A DNA stretch of 64,000 nucleotides. It comes from Orientallactaga sibirica. Its lineage: Eukaryota; Chordata; Mammalia; Rodentia; Dipodidae. The notes under the pieces were generated by a model. That model did not search any database. It was not told the origin of the DNA and saw only the letters and a list, made by a program, of their open reading frames with translations. Within the stretch, counting starts at the first letter, position 1; each line of letters begins with the position of its first letter. Where the stretch lies: NCBI GenBank assembly GCA_036365145.1, contig JAEOAD010001413.1, positions 1,824,501-1,888,500 on the forward strand, in the 5' to 3' direction. A program made the position numbers and the translations under genes. Below, in pieces: positions 47,677 to 59,658 of the stretch.

Positions 47677-48688
47677 GCAAAATAAATCATCCCCAAAATG
47701 TTCAGAAGGATGTCAACAAAGGGGATTTTAAAAACGACCTAGTGGACTGGAGAGTTGGCTCAGCAGTTAAGGCGTTTGCCAGGAAAACCTAACACTCCAA
47801 ATTCAATTCCCCAGTAACCACATAAAGCCAGATGCACAAAGCGGTGCATGCATCTGGAGTTCATTTGCTAGAGGCTGAAGGCCCTGGTGTGCTCATTCTC
47901 TCTTTCTTCTCTCTCTCTCTCTGCTTGTAAATAAATTAAAAAAAAATTTAGGGCTGGAGAGATAGCTTATAAGTTAAGGAGCTTGTCTGTGAAGCCTAAG
48001 GACTCATATTCAACTCTCCAGGTCTCACAGAAGCCAGATGCACAGTGACACAAGCGTGCAATGTCACACATGCGCACAAGGAGGCACACACATCTGGAGT
48101 TCGTTTGTAGCAGCTGAAGGTCTTGGTGCATCCATTCTCTCCCTCTCCCTCTCCCTCCCTCCCTCTCTCTCTCTCTCTCTCAAATACTCCTGGAAGAGAG
48201 AGAGATTGAGAATTGGAGCACCAGGGTCTCTAACCACTGCAAATGAACTCCAGGTGCATGCACCACTGTGCATCTGGCTTTACGTGGGTCCTGAGGAAAC
48301 AAACTTGGTTCATCAGGCTTTGCAGGCAAGCGCCTTAACCACTGAGCCATCTCTCCAGCCCAAAACATAAGCGTTGCAAGAACAAGTAAAGAACTTCCTT
48401 TCCCATGTGAGTGGGGCCAGCAGGTGATGCTAAGCATGGTCATAGATGGTACTCTTTTGGGGTGCAGATTTTCTTCTCATTGTCTTGACACCCAGACCCA
48501 TCAGAACCTCAGTGCTGGAGGGAAGAGAGAGGGGTTTGGCATATGTGACCCAGAAGCTTGGAGAGCGTGGTGACCAAAGAAATAAATATCTGGAATCCAT
48601 GAAAATTGTAACAAAAGTTGCTTTGATTGTTTTCAGTTCTTACAAACATTTGTGATTATATTTCTTAAGGAAAAAAAATCAGAACCCA
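47677..48688. repeat. Duplication 3, right copy, cleaner
   Basis: 1,012 bp. It contains a DIP plus (47,745-47,940), a long-type DIP plus (47,951-48,180) and a DIP minus (48,190-48,361) tail to tail with it. Single-copy flank of MUC17 follows from 48,362. Confidence 0.88.
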
Positions 48689-49130
48689 CAAAAATAAGAA
48701 CTTTAATAATCTTAGATAAGCATAACATTACAAAGATAAATAGTGCATAGTTTAAAATGGAGGTTTTCCACGAAGATGGGGTACGATCGTTCTTGGCCGG
48801 TGAGATGCAGTGGAGTGTGGAATTTCCTGCCACAAAGGGGTTGGCAGGGTGCTGTCCTCGGTGCTGAACGAGGGCTGGCAGCACCTCGGAAAGAAGCCTC
48901 TAGACCTCGCCCAACATCATGACGCGCCCATTGGAGTTCCCATCGCGTTTCTATGCGCATCTCTAGCTTGCCGCCTCTTCTTCTTCTTCCTTGGTGAGCA
49001 CGTGTTTCTTTCTCAGCAAGTCTCCAGGGAGGGTTCTCAATGGGGAAATGTTCCATCAAGCTTGGCCGAGCTGGCTTTTCCTAACTCCCCGAGCCCACAG
49101 CTCCATGGAAAGCTGTCTCTGTGTTAAGAT
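48685..49130 (-). other. MUC17: MUC17 3' UTR and poly(A) signal
   Basis: Single-copy sequence follows the stop codon and reaches an ATTAAA hexamer at 48,702-48,707, with a T/G-rich element just beyond. Cleavage is expected near 48,685-48,690. A 115-codon frame inside (48,712-49,059, minus) has no recognisable homology and is probably fortuitous. Confidence 0.75.
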
Positions 49131-49172
49131 TTACAATGCTGTCATGACCACTTGGGGTCTCTGAATTTGGAT
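49131..49172 (-). CDS. MUC17: MUC17 last coding segment, with stop and PDZ-type C-terminus
   Basis: Acceptor CTCTCTCTTTTCAG. The 42 nt encode IQIQRPQVVMTAL and a TAA stop at 49,131-49,133. Human ends IRIQRPQVMTTSF. The final T-A-L still fits a class I PDZ ligand (S/T-x-hydrophobic). Confidence 0.92.
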   Translation of the reverse strand: MQIQRPQVVMTAL

Positions 49173-51830
49173 CTGAAAAGAGAGAGAATGGGGAGGGGCA
49201 GTGAGTCAAGATCCATGAAGAAGCTGGTTTGGGAAGCTCTTACCTGGAACTTGCCCTGTTACCTGGAGTCTAATCGTGTCTCCCTTACCAGCCAGGTAGG
49301 TTTGTAGTATTTATTTAAGAGAGGGAAAGAGGGAGGGGTGAAGAATGGATGCATCAGGGCTTCTAACCACTGCAAACAAACGCCCAGATGCACATGCCAC
49401 CTTGTGCCTCTGGCTTACGTAGGTACTGGGGAATCAAACCAAGGTCCTTTGGCTTTGCAGACAAGCACCTTAACCGCTAAGCCATCTCTCCAGCCCTCTC
49501 TTTTTTTCTTTTTTAAAATTTTATTTATTTATTTACAAGCAGAGACAGACAGTCAAGCAGAGAGAGAACGGGGGCGCCAGGGCCTCCAGCCACTGCAAAC
49601 CAACTCCAGATGCATGCATCACTGTGTATCTGGCTTTACATGAGTTCTGGGGAATCAAACCCGGCCCATTAGGCTTTGTAAGAAAGTGCCTTTAACCATT
49701 AAGCCATCTTTCCAGTCCCTTCTTTTGTTTTTTATTTTGAAAAATATTTTACTTATTTATTTATTTGAGAGAGGGAGGGAGAGAAAGAGAGAGAGAGAGG
49801 CAGAGGTAGATACAGAGAGAAAGAGAGAGAGAAAAAGAGAGAGAAAGAGAGAGAGAGACAATGGGCACACCAGGGCCTCTAGCCACTGCAAACAAACTTC
49901 AGATGCATGCATCACCTTGTGCATCTGGCTTTATGTGGGTACTGGGGAATTGCACCTGGGTCTTTTGGCTTTGCTGACAGGTGCCTTAACTGCTAAGCCA
50001 TCTCTCCAGCTCCCTTCTTTTTATTTTTTTTAAGACAGGTTTCATGTAGCTCAGGTTGGTCTCAAACTACATAGGTGAGGCTGACCTTGAACTCCTGATC
50101 CTCCTGCCTTCACCTCGCAAGCGCTGGGGTTATAGCTGTCTACCACCATGTCTGGTTTATGCTGTGTTAAGGCTCAAAGCCAGGGCTTCATGCATGCTAG
50201 GCAAGCCCTCTACCAACTGAGCTACAATCCCAGCAATGAACCTCAACTTCAAAAAATTTTAATAACTTGGTGTTGGACTCTGTAATCCTAGTACTTGGGA
50301 GGCTGAAGCAGGAGAGATTACTAGTTTGAGGCCAGCCCGGATTATATAGTGAGACTCTGTTTTAAAATACATGAGGTTTCTCTGAAAGTCAAGGAGCAGA
50401 AGACATAGATGAAGAAAAAGCAGCATAGAAGACAATTGTTTTCCTGACCTAGTTATTTATAGTTCAAATTGATATTAAACATTGATTTTTTTGATCTAAT
50501 GTAAATTGATTTATAAATTAGTTTTCTATTAAAAATGTTTTTAATGGTATTTACCGACTTAAAAAAAATAAATAAAATACATGAGGAGCTGGGCATGGTA
50601 GTACACACCTTTAATCCCAGCACTTGGGAGGCTGAGGTAGGAGGATCACTGTGAGTTTGAGGCCAGCCTGAGACTACATAGTGAATTCCAGGTCAGCCTG
50701 GGCTAGAGTGAGACTCTACCTTGAAACAACAACAACAATTTTAAAAAATAGGGCATGTTCACATATTAACGCTACTCTCACTTCTGTCTAGAGAAGCTTC
50801 TCTTTTCAGATGGTGATGACCACTGGGATGACCCAAAAGGCAACATAGTGCTGAGAAGAAGGGATAGAGGAGTGCTCAGCACTGAAACACCTCTGTCACA
50901 CCCTCCAATGGCTCAGGGACCATTGCGGAAGAGGGAGCGGATAGAATGGAAGAGCCAAAGGAAGGGTATGACCTCTTACAATGCAGCTGCCCAGACAGAA
51001 ATTGGCCTCGATATCCATGATCTTGCAGTGCCTAGCAATACCTTTGCAAGACCCTCAAAATAGAAGAGAAAGATGATGTCATCAAATTAGGAAAGAGACT
51101 AATGGAGAGAGGGAGGGGATATGATGGAGACGGGAGTTCTAAAGTGGAATGGGGGAGGGGAGGGAAATATCAGGTGGGTTTTTTTTTTGGTATGTAAGAT
51201 TAAAAGTCAATAAAAAATAATAATTTTTAAAAAATAGGGCTGGGGAGATGACTCGGTGGGTAAAAGAACTTATTATACAAGCATGAGAACCTGAGTTTAG
51301 ATCCCCAGCATTCATGTACAAAAGAAAATGCCAGGCATGGCTGCACAGGTAACCCCAGTGCTTACTGGGTGGGGTGAGGTGGAGGGAGACAGGAGGATCA
51401 CTGGGTCTCTCTGGCAACCCTTCTGGCTGAAGCACAGTGAGGTGAGCTCTAGGCCCAGTGAGAGACCCCCGTCTCAGAGATAAGTGCACACGGCCATCTT
51501 CCTCTGGTCTCCGCACATGAGTGCTGAGGTGTAGGCACACACACACAAACACACACATACACCACACTCACACACAGAAAATTGAAATCACTAAATAAGT
51601 TGGGTATCAAGGGCATACCTAAAATGCAGAAACAGGCTGGAGAGATGGCTTTGTGGTTAAGGTGCTTGCCTGCAAAGCCAAAGGACTCAGGTTCGATTCC
51701 CCAGTACCCACATAAAGCCAGATGCACAAGGTGGCACATGCGCCTGGAGTTTGTTTGCAGTGACTGGAGGCCCTGGCATGCCCATATTCTCTCTCTCTCT
51801 CTCTCTCTGCCTCTTTCTCACTCTCTATAA

Positions 51831-51869
<39 letters not shown>

Positions 51870-52104
51870 AATATTTAAAGGGCAGAAAGAAACAGCAGAC
51901 CCTTTTGGGTTCATAGAAGGAAGGTTCTCCCTCAACTCTGGCCCTCCTGAGGTATGCCCATTTTTCCCAGTGCAGTCCAGTGATCATTGCCTGAACCCAA
52001 ACCCCATTAATGTGGCTGGGCTTGCCCAAAGGCCCTACCCTGCAGAAGGTGGGTGGAAGACTGAGGGGAGCAGGAGGTGAGCAATGCATCCGGGCCCTTC
52101 TTAC
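49173..52104. repeat. MUC17: MUC17 last intron
   Basis: DIP minus 49,308-49,496, 49,520-49,722 and 49,748-50,013; old B1 minus 50,025-50,160; ID minus 50,165-50,240; old B1 plus 50,265-50,370; A/T-rich unknown 50,371-50,575; B1 plus 50,585-50,730; L1 3' end plus 50,757-51,235; B4-type plus 51,237-51,565; DIP plus 51,633-51,826 with (TAAA)n to 51,870. 51,880-52,104 is single-copy. Confidence 0.75.
50757..51235 (+). repeat. L1 3'-region fragment
   Basis: Plus-strand copy ending in a G-rich run (gggggaggggagggaaa near 51,153) and an A/T-rich tail. It is the reverse-complement relative of 1-75 and 3,100-3,480. A 71-codon frame at 50,848-51,063 belongs to the repeat and is not a host gene. Confidence 0.6.
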
Positions 52105-52184
52105 CTTCTTCTCAGGGTCTATGTGTCTCAGGGAGGGCTGGAAGTTGCTGTACACGGAATCCAGGTGGACATAGTCCTCTCGTT
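52105..52184 (-). CDS. MUC17: MUC17 exon: distal cytoplasmic tail
   Basis: Acceptor TTCTCCTTTAG, donor AAG|GTAAGA. It encodes EREDYVHLDSVYSNFQPSL then RHIDPEKK. YSNF is conserved with human; DYVHL adds a second tyrosine that the human segment SIHLESIYSNF lacks. The exon ends in phase 0. Confidence 0.93.
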
Positions 52185-52765
52185 CTAAAGGAGAACAGGT
52201 GGTTAGGAAGGCAAGCTTTCATCAATCTCTGTAGCCTCACCCATGGAAAGTAGCCGGGCGTGGTGGCGCACGCCTTTAATCCCAGTGCTCGGGAGGCAAA
52301 GGTAGGAGGATCGCCCTGAGTTCAAGGCCGCCCTGAGAATCCAGAGTGAATTCCAGGTCAGCCTGGGCCAGAGTGAGACCCTACCTCAACAAACAAACAA
52401 ACAAACAAACAAACAAACAAAACAACAACAACAACAACAAAAACACATAGAAAGTATAGCAGAGGACCTAAGCGAGTCCAACCCCAATGCTTTCTATGCA
52501 AAAGCCCTTTAAAGCTACAGCCAGGTGCAGTGATGCAATTCCACACTCGGGAGGCTGAGACAGGGGGATCATGAGTTTGAGGTCAGCCTAGGCAATACAT
52601 AGCGATACACTATCTTTTTTTTAAAAAATCATGTTTCAAGTTTCTTTTTAAAATGTTATTTATAAGCCGGGCGTGGTGGCACGCGCCTTTAATCCCAGCA
52701 CTCGGGAGGCAGAGGTAGGAGGATCGCCATGACTTCTATCATACTCAGTTTATCTCTAGAAATGT

Positions 52766-52805
<40 letters not shown>

Positions 52806-54044
52806 AGAGAGAGTGAGTCATATGTGTGTGGGCACAAGTGTGCTTGTGTGTGGAGTTCAAAGGCTGACACTGGGTGTCTTCCTCTGTCACTTTCCATGTC
52901 ATTTACTAAGACAGGATCTCTCACTTGAGCCCAGAGTTTACTGATTCAGCTAGTCTGAGCCCAGACATCTGCCTGGTTCCTTCTCTCCAGGACGGGGATT
53001 ATAGGTACATGCTATCATATCTGGCTTCTACTTGAGCACTGGGGATCCGAACTCAGGTGGTTATGGTTACGCTGCAAGCCTTTTAACCATGGGGCCATCT
53101 GCCCAGCCTCTATTTATTTATTTATTTAGGTTTTCTGAGGTAGGGTCTCACTCTATCCCAGGCTGACCTGGAATTCACTTTGTATTCTCAGGGCAGCCTT
53201 GAACTCACGGCAATCCTCCTACCTCTGCCTCCCGAGCGCTGGGATTAAAGGTGTGCGCCACCACGCCTGGCTTTTTTTTTTTTTTTTTAATTTCAAAGTA
53301 GGGTCTCACTCTAGCTCAGGCTGACCTGGAATTCACTATGTAGTCTCAGGGCAGCCTCGAACTCACGGCGATCCTCCTACCTCTGCCTCCGGAGCACTGG
53401 GATTAAAGGTGTGCGCCACCATGCCCCGCCCAGCCTCTATTTCTAGAAACTTAAAATATTCATATTTAACCCCACAAACTCTAACATTAACCTCTTTTGC
53501 TGAGTTGTCACTTCTCACTCTCGGACATTAACCCATGTCCACCTACCCTCCAGGGTCATCATGTAATGACCACATTATGCCCACCCAGGACTCTATAGGA
53601 GCCAGAGGTAGAAGGAAAGTTCTGACTGCGGTACCCAAGGGTTTGGAGATGGGGAAATACTTGCTCCCGTCCCTCCATGTTTTTCATGTGCGATGTGTGG
53701 CACGTGTTCGTGTGTGTGCAGATGTGTGTGCCCCGTGCGCACACGCGTGGAGGTCAGAGGAAGACACCAGGTCTCCTCCTCCTCTGCCCTCCCATCTTGT
53801 CCCCGAGACAGACTCTCTCACTGGACCCGAAGGTTCTGTTTTCTGACCAGTGATTCTCCTGTCCCCACCCTCACCACCCCCTCAGCACTGGGTTTACAGG
53901 CATGCGTGGCTTTTGACATGGGCGCAGGGGACCCCCCCCCAGCAAGTGCCCTAACCTGCGGAGCCATCTCCCCAGACCCCTCCCTCCCTCTGAGCACCAG
54001 CATTTTCTCCTGCGTCTCCCATGTGTCCCGCCCCCTGCCAATAC
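52185..54044. repeat. MUC17: MUC17 intron between tail exons
   Basis: B1 plus 52,252-52,390 with (CAAA)n/(CAA)n to 52,443; old B1 plus 52,515-52,612; a 3'-truncated B1 52,666-52,730; (TG)n 52,765-52,803; B4-type minus 52,805-53,108; B1 minus 53,135-53,272 and 53,295-53,430; single-copy 53,430-53,690; B4-type minus 53,690-53,980. Confidence 0.7.
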
Positions 54045-54142
54045 CTTCCCGGAGATCAAAGCCGACGTTCTGGAAGGTTCCAGGGGTTGCTCTGCCTTCC
54101 TCTTCATGCCAATTGTACAGGTGAGATACTCTGGCCTTTTGC
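54045..54142 (-). CDS. MUC17: MUC17 exon: membrane-proximal cytoplasmic tail
   Basis: Acceptor TTTTGGTCAACAG, donor GGAAG|GTATTG. The peptide continues the basic stretch (QKARVSHLYNWHEEE) and ends in TPGTFQNVGFDLRE, matching human APGTFQNIGFD. Confidence 0.93.
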
Positions 54143-54327
54143 CTGTTGACCAAAATACGACAGAGGAGACCCCCGTTGTGGTCACCGAACAGTGACAAGG
54201 ATGCAGGGTGGGCTATTGTCTCTGTGTTCAGCAACTCAAGGTTGGAGAGGGTGGAGATGGAGAGGAGGGATCGGAGGAAAAGGAGGAGTTGGAAGAGGGC
54301 GAGAGGGTGGCAGAGTCAGCCGCCTAC

Positions 54328-54489
54328 CTTTCTGCCTCTCTCCTGTAGCGGATGGAGATTCCCAGGAAGATGACAAGGATTACAAACAGCAAGGCGACGC
54401 CGGCTCCCCCGAGCCCAAACACGAGGTTCTTCTGAATGGCCCGGTCACAGGATTCCCCGCTGTACCAATGAGTGTCTGTGGACAGGCAG
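54328..54489 (-). CDS. MUC17: MUC17 exon: end of EGF-like region and transmembrane segment
   Basis: The acceptor CCCCCTCTCAG is used because it keeps frame (CT plus C) and gives LCLSTDTHWYSGESC; an in-exon CCACAG is a weaker alternative. A hydrophobic stretch of about 24 residues (from LVFGLGGAG to FLGISI) follows, then the basic stop-transfer RYRREAER. The donor is AAAG|GTAGG. Confidence 0.94.
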
Positions 54490-55598
54490 CTGAGAGGGGG
54501 AGAGACGGGCGAGGGGACAGAACCATCAGCTGGGCCCTGGGCGCACAGGTATCTAATGAGAAGAAGGGAAAGCATCCCCCCTCCCCTCGCCCTCCCGGGC
54601 CCTTAAATGGGTCCTACCATGAGCCCAAGGGCTATTTCTGGGCCCTAGTGATTTTTGTTCGTTTTTGGAGGTAGGGTCTCACTTTAGCCCACACTGACCT
54701 GGAACTCACTCTGTAGTCCCAGGCTGGCCTCGGACTCACTGCTATTCTCTTACCTCTGCCTCTCCAGTGCTGGCATTTAAGGCATGCACCACTACTTCTG
54801 GCTTAGATTTTGCGTCCAATCGTAGTCTAGGGTTTGGGATCGTTAGGTCAATCCTGAAACTTCCCTGGGCTGCCCCCAAAGCTGACCTGTCCGCTTGCCC
54901 ATTCACTACCCTCACTTTTAGCTCTTTTAAAAAAATTTTTTTTAAATACTTTATTTTATTTGTATTTATTTATTTATTTTGGTTTTTCGAGTTAGGGTCT
55001 TGTTCTTGCCCAGGCTGACCTGGAATTCACTATATAGTCTCAGGGTGGCCTCAAACTCACTGCAATCCTCTCACTTCTACCTCCTGAGTGACAGTGCTGG
55101 GATTAAAGGCATGCACCACCATGCCCAGCTATTTTTTTTTTAATTTATTTGAGAGAGAGAGGGAGGGAGGGGAAGAGAGAGAAAGAGAGAGAGAGAATGG
55201 GTGTGCCAAGGCCTCTAGCCACTGCAAACAAATTCCAGACCCATGGGCCACCTTGGGCATCTGGCTTGCATGGGTCCTAGAGAATCAAACATGGCTCCTT
55301 TGGCTTTGCAGGCAAATACCTTAACCACTAAGCAATTCCTCCAGCCCTATATTTTATTTTTAATCATTTATTTGGGGGGAGGGCAGATAGAGAGAGAATG
55401 GGAACACCAGGGCCTCCAGCCACTGCAAATGAACTTCAGGCACATGTGCCACCTTGTGCATCTGGTTTACATGGGTCCTGGAGAATCGAACCTGGGTCCT
55501 TTGGCTTTGTAGGCAAGTGCTGTAACTGGTAAGCCATCCCTCCAGCCCAACTCTCTTTTTTTCTATCTGGAAATGCCACCTCCATCCTTGATCAAGAA

Positions 55599-55652
<54 letters not shown>

Positions 55653-57075
55653 CAGAGGTTGACAGTGGGCACCCTGCTTGATAGCTCCCCATCCCATTTA
55701 CTGAGGCAGGGTCTCTCACTGAGTCTAGCTAGGCAGCTTGTTCTGGGGTTCCCTGTCTTTCCCTCCTGAGGGCTAGGGTTACAAGCAGTCAGGCATTCCT
55801 GCTGAGCTTTCCCATGGGTCTTGGGGATCCAAATGCCAATCCTCATGCTTGCACGGCCAGCACTTTATTCACTGAGCCATCGCCCCGACCCCTCTGCTGA
55901 AGCTCTTCCTTCTCCTCCCGTTGCCCTCTCTAAGCCCTGGTCCCTTCCTCCCTTAGGAGAGCCTGGGGTTTGAATCTATGCAAGGATAACCAGCCAAGCC
56001 TCGGACAGCGAGTGGCTCTTCCTAGCCCTGAATTTCTTTCTTCTTCTTTTTAAAATTTACTTATGAGAGAGACAGGAGAGAGAGAGAGAATGGGCATGCC
56101 AGGGCTTCCAGCCACTGCAAACAAACTCCAGACACATGTGCCACCTTGTGCATCTGGCTTATGTGGGTCTTAGGCAATTGAACCTGGGTCCTTTGACTTT
56201 GCAGGAAAATGCCTTAACCACTAAGCAATATCTCCAGCCCTCTTTCTCCTCTGCTACCTTCTTCTTCTTCTTCTCTTTTCTTTTCTTTTCCTTTTTCTCT
56301 TTCTTTCTCCCTTCCTTCCTCTCTCTCTCTCCTCCCTCCCTCCCTCCCCCTTTCTTTCCTTCCTTCCTTCCTTCCTTCCTTCCTCCCTCCCTCCCTTCCT
56401 CCCTCCCTCCCTCCCTCCCTCCCTTCTGGTGTTTTGAGGTAGGGTCTCGCTTTTAGTTCAGGCTGACCTGGAACTCACTATGTAGTCTCAAGGTGGCCTC
56501 GAACTCATGGCAATCCTCTACCTTTGCCTCCCGAGTGCTGGGATTAAAGTACTGCGCCACCATGCCTGGCTTCTTCTTCTTCTTCTTCTTTTTTGAGGTG
56601 TGTTCCAGGTGGCCTAAAACTCGTAATTCTCCTGCCTCGGGCCTCTTGAGTGCTGGGATTACAGCACTCAGCTTGCAGTGTCTTTCTTGGCTCCCCTACT
56701 TTGGTGACTAGGCTCTTCTGGCCCGTCCCAGTAAAGACATGTATGTTTCTCTGTCTTTTTCACCAGCAGGGGGCTTGCTCTTTCCGTGGAAATGAGGCCC
56801 TGTGGCTCCCTGCCAGATTAGAAACGTCCCCAAACCTGGGATCTTTGCTCTGACCTCTTAGGGCTTTTCACACCAGCTTGGGCAACTTGCCCAGTTCACT
56901 CTTGGCCTAGACTAAACTTTACTTTGAAGCCTGACCATGCACGTCCCTCCACCTTCAGTTCCATTCCTTCATGGCCCTGTGCTTTTGAGAGATCACGACC
57001 TTGTCCTCCGGGTCATCTTTTGGGTGACATTTTAAAGGAGAGGGGCTGGGCTTGGGGGCATAGTGAGACACTCAC
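54490..57075. repeat. MUC17: MUC17 intron upstream of the transmembrane exon
   Basis: B1 minus 54,665-54,802 and 54,978-55,130; DIP minus 55,138-55,347 and 55,360-55,548; (TG)n 55,600-55,651; B4-type minus 55,652-55,892; DIP minus 56,055-56,240; pyrimidine repeat 56,262-56,428; B1 minus 56,430-56,572; old B1 minus 56,590-56,670. 54,143-54,327 (the next intron), 55,893-56,045 and 56,675-57,075 are single-copy; a one-mismatch CTCF-like motif lies at 56,763-56,776. Confidence 0.7.
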
Positions 57076-57235
57076 AGGCACTGGGGGCCACTTCGCTTCA
57101 GCTCACATTTGCCATAGTTACAGTTCTTGGAGGTTTTGAAGCCCACCATACAAGGCGTGATACAGTGGTATTTGTCGTCTCTGAACTCCACGGTAAAGTA
57201 CTTGCCATACTCTCCTCCGGCCTTTTGGCATGCCT
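57076..57235 (-). CDS. MUC17: MUC17 exon: cysteine-rich EGF-like region
   Basis: Acceptor GTCCCTTCAG, donor GCCT|GTGAGTG. The exon encodes ACQKAGGEYGKYFTVEFRD, then a run of cysteines (YHCITPC, SKNCNYGKCE, GPQC) that pair with those in the next exon. The spacing matches the human MUC17 juxtamembrane EGF-like module. Confidence 0.94.
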
Positions 57236-57350
57236 CTGAAGGGACACATAAGAGCTCTGGTGACCCCAAGGCTCAGGCCTCTGCCTGACCTCCCTGGGCT
57301 CCATCCCTCCGTCTCCCCACCCTCTCCCAGAACCACTTGGCAGCACCTAC

Positions 57351-57419
57351 CTGTGGGATCATATTTGGTAACTGAAACATCTTTCACCTTCGTGGCAGTC
57401 GAGTTGAAGCACAGTATCT
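57351..57419 (-). CDS. MUC17: MUC17 exon: SEA to EGF-like linker
   Basis: A 69-nt exon with acceptor CTCCCTTACAG and donor ACAG|GTAGGT. The peptide EILCFNSTATKVKD continues to VTKYDPT and matches human MMCFNTTGTQVQN and VTQYDP. It is phase 1 at both ends, so skipping it would keep the frame. Confidence 0.92.
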
Positions 57420-59658
57420 CTGTAAGGGAGATACCGAAAACCCGTTTAGCATCTTCAGGTGACTGAGGCATGAGTGGAAGGTCCGGGCTGGAGGGATGGC
57501 CCAGCGGTTAAGGTGCTTGCCTTACAAAGCCAAAGGAATCAGGTTTGATTCCCCAGGAATTGAAGAAAAAGAAATGGAAATTGGAGAGCCAGCAGCCCCT
57601 CCATTCCAAGCCCAAGGGTCAGAAAACCCAAGTCCAGCTGGGCATGGTGGCTCACACCTGTAATCCTAGCATTCAAGAAGGCTGAGGTTGGGGAAATGTC
57701 TTAGCGGTTAAGGCAGTTGCCTCCAAAGCCTAAGGACCCTGATTCAATTCCCCAGGACCCATGTAAGTCAGATGCACAAGGGGGTGCATGCATCTGGAGT
57801 TTGTTTGTGGTGGCTAGAGGCCCTGGAGTGCCCATTCTCTCTCTCTGCCTTTTCCCCCCTCAAATAAATAAAAAAAATATTTTTTTTTTTAAAAAAAGGG
57901 GCTGGAGAGATGGCTTAGCAGTTAAGGCGCCTGCTTCCTAAACCTAAGAACGCTGGTTCCAATCTCCAGCAGTTCCAATCTCCAGGTCCCACGTTTAGCC
58001 AGATGCAAAGTGACGCAAGGGCACAATGCTGCACTTGACCACAAGGGGGCACGCACATCTGGATTTCGTTGGCAGCAGCTGAGAGACTGCTGGCGTGCCC
58101 ATTCTCTATCTGTCTTCCTCTCCCTGTCTCTCTGTCTCTCTCTCTCTTTGTCTCTCTCTAAAAAACAAAAAATAAATTTTAAAAAAAGAAGGCTTAGCTG
58201 GGCGTGGTGGCACACACCTTTAATCCTAGCACTCAGGAGGCAGAGGTAGGAGGATTGCCGGGAGTTCAAAGCCACCCTGAGACTACAGAGTGAATTCCAG
58301 GTCATCCTGGGCTAGAGTGAGACTATGCCTTAAAAAGAAAAAGTGAGGGGCTGGAGAGATGGCTTAGCTGTTAAGGCACTTGCCTACAAAGCCAAAGGAA
58401 CCAGGTTTGATTTCCCCAAGACCCACGTAAACCAGATACACAAAGTGGTTTGAGCATCTGCAGTTTGTTTGCAGTGGCTGGAGGCCCTGGCGCGCCCATT
58501 TTCTTTTTCTCTCCTCCCACAAAAAAATTGAAATGAAGCCGGTCGTGGTGGCGCATGCCTTTAATCCCAGCACTTGGGAGGCAGAGGTAGGAGGATCGCC
58601 TTGAGTTCAAGGCCATCCTGAGACTACATAGTGAATTCCAGGTCAGCCCGGGCTAGAGTGAGACCCTACCTCGAAAAACCTAACAAAAAAAAAAAAAGTT
58701 TTTTAATTGAAATGTCCCGTCTAGGCTCATATGTCTGCACACGTGGTCTCTAGTTGTTGGCGCTGTTTTGGGAGGTTGTGGAACCCTTTGGATGTGGATC
58801 CCAGGTGGCGGATATAGGGGCGGGGCTTGAGGGTTTGGGGTAACTCCACTTCTTTCTTTCTGTCAATCAATGCCACATGACAAGCAGAGGGCACGCAAGG
58901 CTCTCTGCAGCCATGTCACCATGCCCGGATGTATATGAGCCGAAGCAACTCCTTCCTCGAATTTGCGTCACAGTGGCGGAAAAGTAATCATTACGGATGC
59001 AGAAGTAGGAGACTGGTTGGGTCAGCCCTCCTCTGCACCTTCTAAAAGACACGTGGCTCCTTGGATTCTGTCCCCCTCATCCCCTCTTCTGCCACCATCA
59101 CTATTGTCATTGCATTCAGAAGATCCTGTAACAGGGCTGGGGAGATTGCCCAGTGGTTAAGGCTCTAGCTTGCCATGCCTAACACCCCAGGTTCGATTCC
59201 CCAGGACCCACGCGTAAAGCCAATATGTACAAGGTGGCACATGCGTCTGGAGTTCGTTTGCAGTGGCTCGAGGCCCTGGTGCACCACCCATTCTCTCTCT
59301 TTCTCCCTCCCTCCCTCCCTTTCCATCTTTCTCTCTGTATTTGCAAATAAATAAATAATATTTGTTTTTTTAAAAAAGAAGAAAATCCTGTAATAGCTCA
59401 GGTCAATTCCGGTTTACCAGCAGACCAGCCTGCCCTGAATCTCTCCATACAGGAGCTCTGCAGGACTTCCCCTACCTCTCTACCTGTTTTGCCACCTCTC
59501 ATTCATCTAAGGCTGTCTTGGAATGTGCCAGGAAGAGTGACAAGCGCCAGGACTGGTACCTGGATCTCAGTGTCTCACAATCTCTCCTCCTGCAGGTGGG
59601 ATGATGGAGGCAAGAGTCTCCTTGAAACCGCCCTTATCACCCTCCTATTGCAGTTTAC
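57420..59658. repeat. MUC17: MUC17 intron within the SEA/EGF region
   Basis: Truncated DIP plus 57,486-57,560; DIP plus 57,683-57,880; long DIP plus 57,898-58,165 (CCACAAGGGGGCAC at 58,039-58,052, duplicated B-box); B1 plus 58,197-58,335; DIP plus 58,350-58,535; B1 plus 58,542-58,690; an old LTR- or L1-like repeat about 58,735-59,010 (tgttggcgctgttttgggag type, family uncertain); DIP plus 59,133-59,370. 59,380-59,658 is single-copy. Confidence 0.7.

Noticed and set aside
48712..49059. 115-codon minus-strand frame
   Set aside because: It lies within the MUC17 3' UTR with no recognisable homology.
50848..51063. 71-codon frame at the L1 fragment
   Set aside because: It recurs in reverse at 3,233-3,460, so it belongs to a repeat and not a host gene.
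51619..52155. 178-codon minus-strand frame containing MUC17 tail residues
   Set aside because: Only the part up to 52,105 is MUC17. The rest is read-through of intron and a DIP SINE past a consensus donor.
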